64,000 nucleotides of DNA from Streptosporangium subroseum. Its GTDB lineage: Bacteria; Actinomycetota; Actinomycetes; Streptosporangiales; Streptosporangiaceae. Positions within the stretch are counted from its first letter, which is position 1. Every line of letters starts with the position of its first letter. The translations under genes and the position numbers were made by a program. Below, piece after piece: positions 8,017 to 16,896 of this stretch. Under the pieces are notes generated by a model. It was not told the origin of the DNA. It did not search any database and worked only from the letters and a program-made list of their open reading frames with translations. The DNA is taken from positions 35,292 to 99,291 of the forward strand of contig NZ_FZOD01000033.1 of the NCBI RefSeq assembly GCF_900188345.1, read 5' to 3'.

Positions 8017-8460
8017 ATGGCAACGATGACGGCGGCCCAGAAGAGGTCACAGGCCAAGGCGGAATACGACGCCTTCCTAGCGGGATGTCCCAGCCGCAAG
8101 CTGCTCGACCGGCTCTCCGACAAGTGGGTCACGTTGGTCCTGGCCGCGCTGGGCAGCGACGGCTCGCATCGGTTCGGCGCCGACTGCGCCGGTAAGCCCC
8201 GGTCGATGCGCTACTCGGAGTTGTCCCGCCTGCTGGCCGGCGTCAGTCAGAAGATGCTCACTCAGACGCTGCGCTCCTTGGAGCGCGACGGTCTGATCAC
8301 CCGCACCGCGACGCCGACCGTGCCCGTCACGGTCTCCTACGAGCTGACCGACCTCGGTCTCTCGCTGCACCAGATGATGCGCGGCCTCAAGACCTGGGCC
8401 GAGACGCACATGGACGATGTGCTCGCCAACCGTGCGACGTACGACACCCGCGACGCCTGA
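8017..8460 (+). CDS. HxlR-family winged-helix transcriptional regulator
   Basis: A 147-residue regulator with the HxlR winged-helix core: CPSRKLLDRLSDKWVTLVL near the start, RMRYSEL-like SMRYSELSRLLAGVSQKML as the recognition helix, then TLRSLERDGLITR and YELTDLGLSL. The cysteine of CPSR is at the position used for thiol sensing in some HxlR members. I chose ATG at 8017 because AAGGAG (8005-8010) lies 6 bases upstream; the alternative GTG at 8002 overlaps that site. It is divergent from the aldo/keto reductase and probably controls it and itself through the ACTTCC repeats. Confidence 0.9.
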   Translation: MATMTAAQKRSQAKAEYDAFLAGCPSRKLLDRLSDKWVTLVLAALGSDGSHRFGADCAGKPRSMRYSELSRLLAGVSQKMLTQTLRSLERDGLITRTATPTVPVTVSYELTDLGLSLHQMMRGLKTWAETHMDDVLANRATYDTRDA

Positions 8461-8797
8461 ACCGCATCCCGCGATTCCCCGGAAACGGTTCCATCACCAG
8501 ACCTGTCACGGCGTTCCCGGGGCCGCCTGCGGATCGGTGGAGGAGGCCGCTGCTGTTCGACGCATCGGCCCGGATCGCATCGCCGGCCGGTGGAGGGCCC
8601 GCGTTCCCGGCGCCGTGGAACACGGCCCTCCGAGTGGTCCCCCGTTTTCGCGGGACAGTGGCCGTACTGCGGAAGGCCACTTGTCCCTAGGGTGAGGGCG
8701 CCCGATCCTGCCGTCCCCGACCCGCGGGACACCTCGGGAGGCAGCCGGGATCGACCTCGCGCGGACCTTCGGCCCGCGTGACCCAGAAGGAGATCAC
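8461..8797. other. Intergenic stretch with a long hairpin
   Basis: No convincing coding frame. A nearly perfect inverted repeat pairs GGGACAGTGGCC (8652-8663) with GGCCACTTGTCCC (8675-8687) with one bulged base and an 11-base loop. It may be a late terminator for the HxlR gene or a 5' structure for the GNAT gene that starts at 8798. CCCTAGGG at 8685-8692 directly follows. Confidence 0.4.
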
Positions 8798-9244
8798 ATG
8801 ATCGTTGTCCGCGAGCTCCTCCCGTCCGACAGGGCGGTCTGGGAAGACCTGTTCCGCGCGTACATCGACTTCTACCGGCGCGTCGAGCCGGCGGAGATGT
8901 ACGACAGGGCGTGGGAGGAATTCCGGGCGGACACGCGACTGCACGCCCTCGGGGCGAGCCTGGACGGCAGGCTCGTCGGCATCACGCATTTCCTCGTCCA
9001 CGCCAGCACCTCGGCGCCCGACACCGACGTCTGTTACCTGCAGGACCTGTTCACCGCTCCGGACGTGCGGGGCAGGGGTGTGGCCCGCGCGTTGATCGAG
9101 GCCGTGACCGACCGGGCCCGGGCGCGGGGCTGTGGCCGTGTGTACTGGAACACCCACGAATCGAACAGCACGGCACGGCGCCTGTACGACAAGGTGGCCG
9201 AGAACCGCGGCTTCATCAGGTACCAGATCGAGCTGTCGCGTTAG
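8798..9244 (+). CDS. GNAT-family N-acetyltransferase
   Basis: A 148-residue single-domain GNAT enzyme. The acetyl-CoA loop is VRGRGVARALIEAVTDRA (about residues 90-107), preceded by the beta strand CYLQDLFTAPD and followed by VYWNTHESNSTARRLYDKV, the usual motif B with an Asn that orients the cofactor. AGAAGGAG lies 6 bases before ATG at 8798. Such enzymes acetylate small amines, aminoglycosides or peptides; no neighbour indicates the substrate. A strong hairpin at 9391-9422 ends the transcript. Confidence 0.88.
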   Translation: MIVVRELLPSDRAVWEDLFRAYIDFYRRVEPAEMYDRAWEEFRADTRLHALGASLDGRLVGITHFLVHASTSAPDTDVCYLQDLFTAPDVRGRGVARALIEAVTDRARARGCGRVYWNTHESNSTARRLYDKVAENRGFIRYQIELSR

Positions 9245-9390
9245 TCTCCGCCCGGCCGGACCGGCGCGACGTTCGGCGTCTTCGATGTCCTGTGGTCGTC
9301 TGAGGATTTCAGACATTCCGCAGAGGTTCACATGGCGTTCGGGGCCAACGGTACGAACCCTCACCCTTGATGCGGACAACCGGGCGGGGC

Positions 9391-9422
9391 GGGGTGCCCT
9401 CACCTCATTGTGAGGGCACCCC
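9391..9422. terminator. Strong bidirectional terminator
   Basis: Perfect 13-bp inverted repeat: GGGGTGCCCTCAC (9391-9403) and 9410-9422, loop CTCATT. It lies between the convergent GNAT and M64 peptidase genes. Confidence 0.75.
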
Positions 9423-9453
9423 GCCCGTTCCTGCCGGTCGTGCGACGTCCTTC

Positions 9454-11733
9454 TCAGCGGCCGGCGGGCAGCACCGCCTCGTAGGACTTGGCCCGGGCCT
9501 TGGGCTGCGGGTCGTCGACCAGGCCGGCGCACTGGCCGGCGCCGGTGACGGTGTTGGACACGCCGGCGTCGGAGGGCTGGGCCGTGTTGCCGGCGCAGAA
9601 CAGGGAGCCGCGGATGCGGGTACCCGTCACGACGAGGGCCTCCGTGCCGGTGGTACCGCTCAGCATGATCGCGCCACCGATGTCCGCGCCGGCGATGACC
9701 AGCCGGCCGGTGGTGCCGGAGATGGCGACCGCCCCTTCGACGCGCGCCTTGAGCAGGTGCACCTCGGCGGCGCCGGACGCGGTGAGCGCTCCGGAGATCC
9801 TGCCGCCGTCGACCACCAGGGACGCGCCGCGGCTTACCGTCACCGTGCCGCTGACCTCCGCGTTGTTCAGGCAGGTGACACCGGAGCGGACGGAGATCGC
9901 GCCCTTCTTGGGGCCGGTGATCGTGGTGGTGCAGGCCGGCGGCGCCGCGAGGGTCGTCACCGTGAAGCTCTTCGCGGCGCCGTAGTTGCCGCTGGCGTCG
10001 ATGGAGCGGTACTCGACGGTGTGCCTGCCGCGAGGCAGCACGCCGTACGTGAGGCTGTCGATGGTGGTGCCGGTCTCGCTGAACTGCCACGGCAGGTCGG
10101 CGGAGGTCGGCCAGCCGAAGTAGTTGAACCAGCCGTCACCGTCCACCCGCGACTCGCTGACGACGTATCCGGGCTCCTCGGCGTGACCGGTGAGCTTCAT
10201 GGTGAAGGGGCTGTTGTAGACGTAGGCCTCACCCGAGCTGACCAGCGGCTCGGAGAGCTCGTAGCCGGTGGTGGGCGGGCCGTCCACGGTCCAGGTGAGT
10301 GTCTGGCCGCCGGAGGTGGCGGTGACGGTGTGGCTGCCCGGCGTGAGGCCGACGGCGCCCAGGTCCAGGTCCTCGTCGCTCTCGTCGAGCCGCTTGCCGT
10401 CCAGCGCCCAGGTGACGGTGGGGATGGCGTCGTCGGAGTGGGGGGTCTCGACGTAGACGACCTCCTCGCGTCCCACCCCGCGGTTGTTCGGCGTGGAGGA
10501 GAGGAAACCGGAGCCGACCGTTCCCGGAACGGTGGTCACGCTCGTGTCCACCGTCCACGTGCGGGTCGCGACGAGGTTGGCGGCGCGGATGTCCGGGGCC
10601 CGTACGAACTCGGTCGGGTCGGTCACGGTCGCGGTCACCGTGTGCTTGCCCGGCGACAGGTTCAGCGTGCGCAGGTCGATCTCGGTGCCCTGGCCGGACA
10701 GCGCGGTGCCGTCCACCTGCCAGGTGGTCGTCAGGGAATGACTGTTGGGGTGCAGCGGTTCGACCCAGAGCACCCGGTCGGCGCCGACCGGCGACGTGGT
10801 GGGAGTGCTGCCCTGGACGAGGCTGACCTTGGCGGAGATCTTCTGGGTCATGATCTCGCGGCTGACCTGGTCGTAGTAGTAGCCCAGCGTCTTCATGATC
10901 GAGTGCTGGCTGGGCCGCCAGATGCCGCTGCTCGTGTACATGCCGCCCTCGTAGCGGCCGATGGTGCCGCCGGCCTCACTCGGCTCGCCGAGCCAGCGCC
11001 ACCACTTCTTCTTCTGGTCCTTCATCTGCTGTTCGGTCAGCAGCGTGTGGTGCGCGGAGCTGGGCTCGCCGCCGGTGTAGGCGCCGCCGTCCACGCCGCG
11101 GCTGTAGTAGGGATATTCGTCCTGCAGGCTGCCGAGGGAGTGGCCGATCTCGTGCGGGGCGATCAGGGCCGACATCGAGTTGTGGCCGGAGGCGGTGGCG
11201 TAGGCGCCGCCCGCCCCGCCGTACGTGCCGCTGTTGGCCAGCGCCACGATCTGCCGGTTCCCGCTGGAGGTGCCCGGCACCATGTTGGCGTACTTGTTGG
11301 CGGCCGAGTTGCTCATGGTGATCAGCCGCTGCACGCTGGTGGGGTTGCAGTTGCCCCAGAAGCCCATGCTCAGCGGGGTGTTCTTCTTCCCGTCGGCCAG
11401 GTCCGCGTCGCAGCCGACCCCGGACTCGCCGGAGACGATGTCCACCCGGTAGACGTTGAAGTAGTTCCGGTAGGACTTGTACGGCTCGATCGACCAGAGC
11501 ACGTTGAGCTGCAGGGTGGTGTCGGCGGCGAACGCGGACTGCTCGTTCTCGGTGTAGCCGTCGCCCATGATGATCAGGTTGAACCGGCCGGCCGGGTCGC
11601 CGGTGACCTGGAGCGGCACCACGGTGGCGCTGCCGGGTTCGGCGGCGGCACTGGCATGGGCCGCGGGCACTGTCAGGAAGACGGCTGCCAGGGAGGCGGC
11701 TGCCAAGGCCACGAGGGGCCTGGTCATGCGCAT
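9454..11733 (-). CDS. Secreted M64-family zinc metallopeptidase with Ig-like and beta-repeat tail
   Basis: About 759 residues from ATG at 11733, chosen because GGAGG sits 7-8 bases upstream and the Sec signal peptide (PLVALAAASLAAVFLTVPAA) starts there; an upstream in-frame start would put 25 non-signal residues first. The M64 (IgA peptidase) domain shows FNLIIMGDGYTENEQ (51-65) and the zinc site HEIGHSLGSLQDEY (194-207), with His194, His198 and an acidic third ligand. Two Ig-like domains with CHTVTATV-type strands follow (HTVTATVTD, HTVTATSGG), then a region that resembles bacterial big domains, and a C-terminal repeat of Gly/Ser/Thr beta rungs (GALTASGAAE, GAVAISGTTG, GAIMLSGTTG). It should be a secreted protease; its target is unknown. 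Confidence 0.88.
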   Translation of the reverse strand: MRMTRPLVALAAASLAAVFLTVPAAHASAAAEPGSATVVPLQVTGDPAGRFNLIIMGDGYTENEQSAFAADTTLQLNVLWSIEPYKSYRNYFNVYRVDIVSGESGVGCDADLADGKKNTPLSMGFWGNCNPTSVQRLITMSNSAANKYANMVPGTSSGNRQIVALANSGTYGGAGGAYATASGHNSMSALIAPHEIGHSLGSLQDEYPYYSRGVDGGAYTGGEPSSAHHTLLTEQQMKDQKKKWWRWLGEPSEAGGTIGRYEGGMYTSSGIWRPSQHSIMKTLGYYYDQVSREIMTQKISAKVSLVQGSTPTTSPVGADRVLWVEPLHPNSHSLTTTWQVDGTALSGQGTEIDLRTLNLSPGKHTVTATVTDPTEFVRAPDIRAANLVATRTWTVDTSVTTVPGTVGSGFLSSTPNNRGVGREEVVYVETPHSDDAIPTVTWALDGKRLDESDEDLDLGAVGLTPGSHTVTATSGGQTLTWTVDGPPTTGYELSEPLVSSGEAYVYNSPFTMKLTGHAEEPGYVVSESRVDGDGWFNYFGWPTSADLPWQFSETGTTIDSLTYGVLPRGRHTVEYRSIDASGNYGAAKSFTVTTLAAPPACTTTITGPKKGAISVRSGVTCLNNAEVSGTVTVSRGASLVVDGGRISGALTASGAAEVHLLKARVEGAVAISGTTGRLVIAGADIGGAIMLSGTTGTEALVVTGTRIRGSLFCAGNTAQPSDAGVSNTVTGAGQCAGLVDDPQPKARAKSYEAVLPAGR

Positions 11734-12061
11734 GAAGGGAACCTCCGGAAAAAATGTCGAGGGAGTGCCTGCACTATCGAGGCTCCGCTCTCTCAGCGCA
11801 CATCCCATATAGCCATAACTCCGGATTTATGGATCGCTCGAGGGACGTGCCGCGACCGTCCTGCCCACGGTGTTGACGTGGCCGAGCGAAGCGATGATCG
11901 TACGATCGGCGAAGGCGGATCCGGAGGAGTGACGGGTCGCGGACGCGGAAGGTCCCTCCGGTCGCCCTGACGCGACCTCCAGCATGTGTGAACTGCGAAA
12001 TATCCCGCCAATCCCAAGGGGGTATAGTTCCCGCGTTATAGGGGTGAAAGGAGGGGCTGCA
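11734..12061. promoter_or_regulatory. Divergent promoter region between M64 peptidase and LysR genes
   Basis: The 328-base gap has no gene. CCATAA (11813-11818) and TTATGG (11827-11832) form an inverted pair with an 8-base centre, and TATAG occurs twice near 12024-12041 in front of the LysR gene. LysR regulators usually act on a divergent promoter, so the peptidase is the likely target. Promoter elements cannot be assigned firmly. Confidence 0.35.
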
Positions 12062-13015
12062 GTGCAGCTTGAGCTCCGCCATCTGCGGGTGATCTGTGCC
12101 ATCGCCGACGCCGGGAGCCTCAGCAGGGCGGCCACCACCATCGGCGTGTCGCAGCCCGCTCTCACCGCCCAGTTGCAGCGGGTCGAGGGGACGCTCGGCG
12201 GGCAGCTCTTCCGGCGTGGCCGCCTCGGCGTCACCCCGACCCCCTTCGGCCAGTTCATGCTGACCCGGGCGAGGTCGATCCTGCTCGCGGTGGACGAGTT
12301 GATCACGGGCACCGGCGCCCACGAGAGCCGGCCGGACGTCGCACGTATCGGCGGATACGTGACGCCCATGCTGTCCGGCCTGCTCAGCCGGCTCTTCAAG
12401 GTCCTCGACATGCCGATCACCGTGCACACCGAGTACTCCCCGCGGCTCCTCCTCGACCTGCTGGCCTCCCGCCGGCTGGACGCGGCGACCCTCGTCGACT
12501 ACCCGGGGAACGAACTGCCCGTCGTCCCCTCGGTCGGCATGCACCTGGTGGCCACCGAGCCGGTCTTCGTTCTTCTGAGCAGCTCGCACCCGCTCGCGGA
12601 AGAGGAGGAGGTACGGCTGGCCGACCTCGCCGACGACGACTGGGTGATCTCGCCGCCGGACGGCGTCGGCTGGCCGGAGTGCGTCTACTCCGCCTGCCGG
12701 GACGCGGGCTTCTCTCCCCGGGTCCCGCACAGCATGACCGAGCAGGCGATGATCCGGCAGCTGGTCGCCGGTGGGCACGCCGTCGCCCCCTGCCAGGCCA
12801 CGGTGCAGGACGGCCCCGGAGTCGTGGTGCGCCCGCTGGCCGGGACCCCACTGTGGCTGCGGCACCTGGTGGCTTGGCGCCGCAGCGGCCCGCTCGCCGA
12901 TCGTGCGCGGGAGCTGACCGAGTTCGCCGCGGAGGCGCACCACGAGGCCATCGGCGAACGACCGCATTACACGGCGTGGCTCGCCCGCAACGGAGGCGTC
13001 ACGACCCCGCGATAG
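12062..13015 (+). CDS. LysR-family transcriptional regulator
   Basis: A 317-residue LysR regulator. The N-terminal winged helix runs from LELRHLRVICAIADAGSLS through AATTIGVSQPALTAQLQRVE to LFRRGRLGVTPTPFGQ, and the effector-binding domain of two Rossmann-like lobes follows from about residue 90 (MPITVHTEYSPRLLLDLLAS). GTG at 12062 is preferred because AAAGGAGG lies 7-8 bases before it; an in-frame ATG at 11984 lacks a site. It is divergent from the secreted M64 peptidase and probably regulates it. Confidence 0.88.
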   Translation: MQLELRHLRVICAIADAGSLSRAATTIGVSQPALTAQLQRVEGTLGGQLFRRGRLGVTPTPFGQFMLTRARSILLAVDELITGTGAHESRPDVARIGGYVTPMLSGLLSRLFKVLDMPITVHTEYSPRLLLDLLASRRLDAATLVDYPGNELPVVPSVGMHLVATEPVFVLLSSSHPLAEEEEVRLADLADDDWVISPPDGVGWPECVYSACRDAGFSPRVPHSMTEQAMIRQLVAGGHAVAPCQATVQDGPGVVVRPLAGTPLWLRHLVAWRRSGPLADRARELTEFAAEAHHEAIGERPHYTAWLARNGGVTTPR

Positions 13016-13118
13016 GCCACCCGGCAGGGTCGCCGACGCTTGACGCGGAAGCTCGTGGGAATCGCGGGATCCACCACGGCGCCCCCCCGGCCCCGGCGGG
13101 CGGGGTCGTGACCCGCGG

Positions 13119-13490
13119 TCACCAGTTGGCGACCTCGAATATCTTCCAGGGCCGGATGTCCTCGCGCGGTCTCGGCCGGGCGCCGGATGCCGGGAGTCCC
13201 GCGCCGGGGTCCTCGGTCTCGTCGCGGCCGGGCCGCAGCGCGTCCAGGATCGTCTCCCAGGTGCCATCCGCCGACCAGCGGCGATGCCGGCTGTAGACGG
13301 TCTTCCAGTTGCCGTAGTCCTCCGGCAGCTTCCGCCAGGGGCAGGCGGTCCTGAATCGGAAAAACACCCCGTCGACGATCGTACGGTGATCGGCCCACCG
13401 GTTTCCCCTCCGAGCCCGGGCAGGCAGTAACGGCTCCACCAGCGCCCACTCGTCGTCGGTCAGATCATCGCGTTTCAGTCGGTCGTCCAC
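13119..13490 (-). pseudogene. IS5-family transposase N-terminal fragment
   Basis: The first 90 or so residues match the DUF4096 N-terminal domain of IS5-type transposases: DLTDDEWALVEPLLPA, HRTIVDGVFFRFRTACPWR, LPEDYGNWKTVYSRHRRWS and DGTWETILDAL. After that the frame diverges (Arg/Pro-rich) and the DDE catalytic domain is absent; only 100 bases separate it from the LysR gene. No terminal inverted repeats or target duplication could be recognised. It is a decayed insertion sequence. Confidence 0.75.
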
Positions 13491-13605
13491 GGCTCAATGA
13501 TCTACACCATTGGCGCGCGAAGCTCCACTCGAGGGTTCGCGGGCGCCGGTGACCCGTCGCGGGCAGGCGGGTTTCCCGCACCGGTGGCGTCAGAGCGGTG
13601 ACGGT

Positions 13606-14607
13606 TCATGACGAGCCCAGACGTCCCGGAGCCGTTGCCGGGCCGGCGAGGAGGAAGCTTCGCAGGGTCATCGGCTCGCGGCCGATCAGGTGGCGCAGTT
13701 CGTCCCGGTTGGCCGGCCGGGTGGAGCCGCGTCCGGCGATGTGGGCCGCGACGGCGGTGATGTGGCCCGCCATGTCGGGGTTGACCACGCCGGTGGTGTC
13801 GGTGGCGGCAAGCTCGACCAGCTCCTGGCGCCAGGTCTCGGGGTCGATCGGCTCGAATCTGACCGGTCGGTTGAGCGCCTCGCCGAGCAGGGCGGCGATG
13901 GTCGCGTGGTCGGCCTCCTCCGCGCCCGGCGGGTAGCAGACGGGGCCGTCGAAGCGCTCGGGGTGCATGAGCGCCGCGACCGCCAGTTCACCCGCGTCTT
14001 CGGCATTGATCCACGCCACCGGGGTATCCCCGAAACAGTTGCGGATCACGCCCCGCTCGCGGGCTGACCTGCCGTGCAGGACGCTGATGTTCTCGTGGAA
14101 GGCCGCGGCGATCCTGAGCACCAGAATGTCGAGTCCGGCCCAGCGCAGCACCTCCTCCGCCAACCACTGGGCGCGCCCACGGTCGCTGGGGTGCCCAGGA
14201 TGCGCGGGGCCCATGGACATGACCACCGTCCGCACCGGGGCACCGTACTCGCGGACCGCCGCGGCGTAGTTCGCCGCCGCCGCCACGACCCCGGCGTCGA
14301 TCGGATAGGTGAAGTAGGTCGTCTCGACATCGCGCAGCGCCCGGACGACGCTGCGTCGGTCGTGCAGGTCCCCGACGACAACCTCGACGCCCTGCGCGGC
14401 CAGTTCGTCCGTGCGCCCGCTGAGGCGCCGCACCAGCGCCCGCACGTTCCTACCCTCCTCCAGAAGGCGGCGCACGACGTACGGGCCCGTCGCTCCGTGC
14501 CGCCCGGTGGCACCCGTGACCAGGACGGGGGCCTGCGGTGTGTCCGCGGCCGGGCCTTCCAGCCTGCTCTGGGGTATCGGCTCGCCCTCGCGTCGGCCAT
14601 GGCTCAT
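13606..14607 (-). CDS. NmrA-like NAD(P)-binding protein
   Basis: A 333-residue atypical short-chain dehydrogenase. The Rossmann motif GATGRHGATGPYVVRRLLE has the NmrA-type G-x-x-G-x-x-G spacing, followed by VRALVRRLSG and VVVGDLHDRRSV. A C-terminal substrate domain carries WINAEDAGELAVAAL. NmrA proteins act as redox sensors or as reductases and typically lack the Tyr-x-x-x-Lys pair; I see no clear active-site pair here. ATG at 14607 has GAGGAG 6 bases upstream. It follows an acetyltransferase gene on the same strand with a 42-base gap. Confidence 0.8.
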   Translation of the reverse strand: MSHGRREGEPIPQSRLEGPAADTPQAPVLVTGATGRHGATGPYVVRRLLEEGRNVRALVRRLSGRTDELAAQGVEVVVGDLHDRRSVVRALRDVETTYFTYPIDAGVVAAAANYAAAVREYGAPVRTVVMSMGPAHPGHPSDRGRAQWLAEEVLRWAGLDILVLRIAAAFHENISVLHGRSARERGVIRNCFGDTPVAWINAEDAGELAVAALMHPERFDGPVCYPPGAEEADHATIAALLGEALNRPVRFEPIDPETWRQELVELAATDTTGVVNPDMAGHITAVAAHIAGRGSTRPANRDELRHLIGREPMTLRSFLLAGPATAPGRLGSS

Positions 14608-14649
14608 GTCTCGCTCCTCGACTCTGTTCAACGATCTACGGCTGAGGCG

Positions 14650-15396
14650 CTACCTGATCGGTGCTTCCCCCGGCGGCCGGGTGAGCACAAGGGTCATGGC
14701 GCGGTGAAGCCGGAATCCCAGGGATTCGTACAGCCGGAGGGCGTTCGTGTTGGACGCGACCACATGGAGGAACGGCGTCTTGCCGCGCTCCCGGATGCCG
14801 GCCGCGACAGCGAGCATCAACCGGGTCCCCAGTCCATGTCCACGCCAGTCCGCGTCGGTGCAGACTCCGCTGATCTCCGTCCACCCCGGCAGGCGCAGGC
14901 GTTCACCGGCCATCGCCACCAGACGCCCCCCACTGCGAATGCCCAGGTAGGTACCCATCTCGATCGTGCGTGGCAGGAACGGTCCCGGCCTGGTGCGTCC
15001 GGCCAGAGCGAGCATCTCCGGAACGTCCGCCTGGGTGAGGCGGACGGCCTCCTGGTCCCGCGCGGCCGCGACGCCGTCGTCGATGAGCTGTAGCACGGTG
15101 ATTCGCGTGACGACCTCCCAGCCATCCGGCGGCTCGACCGTGAGAGCGGTCAGCGTGACTCCCCCACCGGGACCGGCGAGTGCTGCGATGTCCGCCCAGT
15201 CGGCGTCGTCAGGGGAGTCCGGCAGCGCCATGAACGGTGACACGTCCAACGGGTAGCGCAGTGCGTTGCCCCGTCGCTGAGCGAAGTGGGTCTGCGGCCC
15301 GGTCAGCGCCGAGTAGACGGAATTGTCCAGCGGATGTGACTGCCCCATCGGAGAACCAACCGATTCTGGCTTGTTTCCTAGCATGCTTGACACCAC
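14650..15396 (-). CDS. GNAT-family acetyltransferase (FR47-like)
   Basis: About 248 residues. The C-terminal GNAT domain contains the acetyl-CoA loop WRGHGLGTRLMLAVAAGIRE, preceded by EISGVCTDAD and followed by VVASNTNALRLYESLGF. The N-terminal 120 residues form the variable half seen in FR47-type members (VTLTALTVEPPDGWE). The start is uncertain: GTG at 15396, ATG at 15384 and ATG at 15348 are all in frame and none has a strong ribosome site. The substrate is unknown. Confidence 0.82.
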   Translation of the reverse strand: MVSSMLGNKPESVGSPMGQSHPLDNSVYSALTGPQTHFAQRRGNALRYPLDVSPFMALPDSPDDADWADIAALAGPGGGVTLTALTVEPPDGWEVVTRITVLQLIDDGVAAARDQEAVRLTQADVPEMLALAGRTRPGPFLPRTIEMGTYLGIRSGGRLVAMAGERLRLPGWTEISGVCTDADWRGHGLGTRLMLAVAAGIRERGKTPFLHVVASNTNALRLYESLGFRLHRAMTLVLTRPPGEAPIR

Positions 15397-15548
15397 TTCT
15401 CATACGGGTTCTTCGGACGGCCGGGTCGTCGCGGTGGCTCACGAAGGCGGCTGCGGGGATCGTCATGGCGAGCGACGTGATGCGGCCGACGAGCGAGGGT
15501 GCGGGATGAATCCACCGGTCATGGCCGGATTCCCGTCCGGCTACTCGA

Positions 15549-16316
15549 CTACCAGTTGATCTCGGCTATCAGGAAGGGCTCGCTCTCCGGAGCTGCTTTG
15601 CGGGCCCGCAGGACCCGCTCGGCGGGTGCCCCGGCCGGCACGCGCAGCGGAGGTTCGGGCTGCTCGATCGTGTCGGCCACCGTGGCGGCCACCTCCTCCG
15701 GGGTGACGGACTCGCCACGGAGGACGTCCAGCGCCCCATACAGCGGGAGGTACGGGTCGTTCTCCTTCAGGTACACCTTGGCGCGCGCGGCGCCACCCGA
15801 GGAGACCACACCGGGCTGCACCACGCTCACCTTGATACCGAAGTGACCCGTCTCGATGGCGAGCGTCTCCGCGAGCGCCTCCAGCGCCCATTTGCTGGCG
15901 CCGTACGGGCCGATCATCGGCAGCACCAGCCGCCCCTGGATACTGGAGACAAAAATGAGGCGGCCCGATCCTCTTTCACGCATCGCCGGAAGCACACCCT
16001 GCGCCACTCGCAGCGCGCCCAGGGTGTTGAGCTGAAAGAGCCGTTCGACCTCCGAGAGCGGGACGCTCTCCAGAGGCGCGCGCACCGTCTCGCCGGCATT
16101 GCTGACCAGCACATCGATGTCGCCGGCATCCTGAATGGCCTGGTCGACGCTTTCCTGATCGGTGACATCGAGGCGCAGGCGCTGGTCGACCGGCAGGTCG
16201 GCCAGCGTTTCCGGGCGGCGCGCGGTGGCGATGACCCGGTGGCCCCGGTTTGACAGTTCGACGGCGATAGCTCGGCCGATGCCTTTGGAGGCGCCGGTGA
16301 TGAGCACAGACGACAT
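15549..16316 (-). CDS. Classical short-chain dehydrogenase/reductase
   Basis: A 255-residue SDR. The cofactor motif is TGASKGIGRAIA at the N-terminus, then VSNAGE, and the catalytic serine and Tyr-x-x-x-Lys appear in FVSSIQG and GPYGASKWALE. A substrate loop, VVQPGVVSSGGAARAK, follows. ATG at 16316 is preceded by GAGGAG with a 7-base spacer; the much longer open frame upstream is not coding. The usual SDR substrate range makes a specific role impossible to assign. Confidence 0.9.
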   Translation of the reverse strand: MSSVLITGASKGIGRAIAVELSNRGHRVIATARRPETLADLPVDQRLRLDVTDQESVDQAIQDAGDIDVLVSNAGETVRAPLESVPLSEVERLFQLNTLGALRVAQGVLPAMRERGSGRLIFVSSIQGRLVLPMIGPYGASKWALEALAETLAIETGHFGIKVSVVQPGVVSSGGAARAKVYLKENDPYLPLYGALDVLRGESVTPEEVAATVADTIEQPEPPLRVPAGAPAERVLRARKAAPESEPFLIAEINW

Positions 16317-16536
16317 GATGGATCTCCTCTGAGTTGGTGACTTGCGAGCAGGTCCCGCAGCGAACACCGGAATCGGCGAACGCCCGACGGTCAGGTCGCG
16401 CCGCCGCCTGGGGGCTTTGGCGCCGATGATGAGCGCGCCGCCGGCGCTCCGGCCGGGCTGTCGGGCAGCCCGGACGCGGCGATCCGGTCCTCGTGCCGGC
16501 TCGGCCCGGTGGTCCGCGTGGCGCAATGGACGCGGG

Positions 16537-16893
16537 TCAGGATTGACCGACCCGCACGAGGAGCTTGCCCGTGTTCGTTCCGTCGAAGAGCATGCGAAGC
16601 GCCGCTGGGGCCGCGGTCAGTCCCTCGACCACGTGCTCTCGGCCGCGCAGCTCGCCGTTGCGCAGGCGGGGCAGGAGATCGGCTTCGATCTCGTCGAAGC
16701 GAGCCTCGTGGTTCATGTAGATGAAACCTTCCATCCGGGCCTGGTTGATCAACAGGTGAAACCAGTTGTGCAGAGGAGCGGGACCACGTCCGCCGTCGTA
16801 CCGGGAGATCGCACCGCACACGAACCACGGGTCTACCTGCCTCTCGACGGTGTCGCCGGCGAACCGCAGTGATCTTGTGTTGCCGCCGGACAT
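16537..16893 (-). pseudogene. C-terminal remnant of an NADP-dependent MDR oxidoreductase
   Basis: The last 95 or so residues match the end of the CurA/leukotriene-B4-dehydrogenase type enzymes: CGAISRYDG, then ARMEGFIYMNHEARF, LRNGELRGREHVVEGLTAAP and LFDGTNTGKLLVRV. Intact relatives are about 335 residues, so the catalytic domain and the Rossmann core are lost. The 20 or so residues at the start (MSGGNTRSLRFAGDTVERQ) do not fit the family. Its end lies very close to the next minus-strand gene. Confidence 0.75.
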
Positions 16894-16896
16894 GCC

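Noticed and set aside
9367..11970. Open frame of 867 residues on the plus strand
   Set aside because: It is the mirror of the M64 peptidase gene; composition is Gly/Ala/Arg-rich without domains, while the minus strand has signal peptide and zinc motif.
13119..13490. Intact insertion sequence
   Set aside because: The catalytic DDE domain is missing and no terminal repeats were found.
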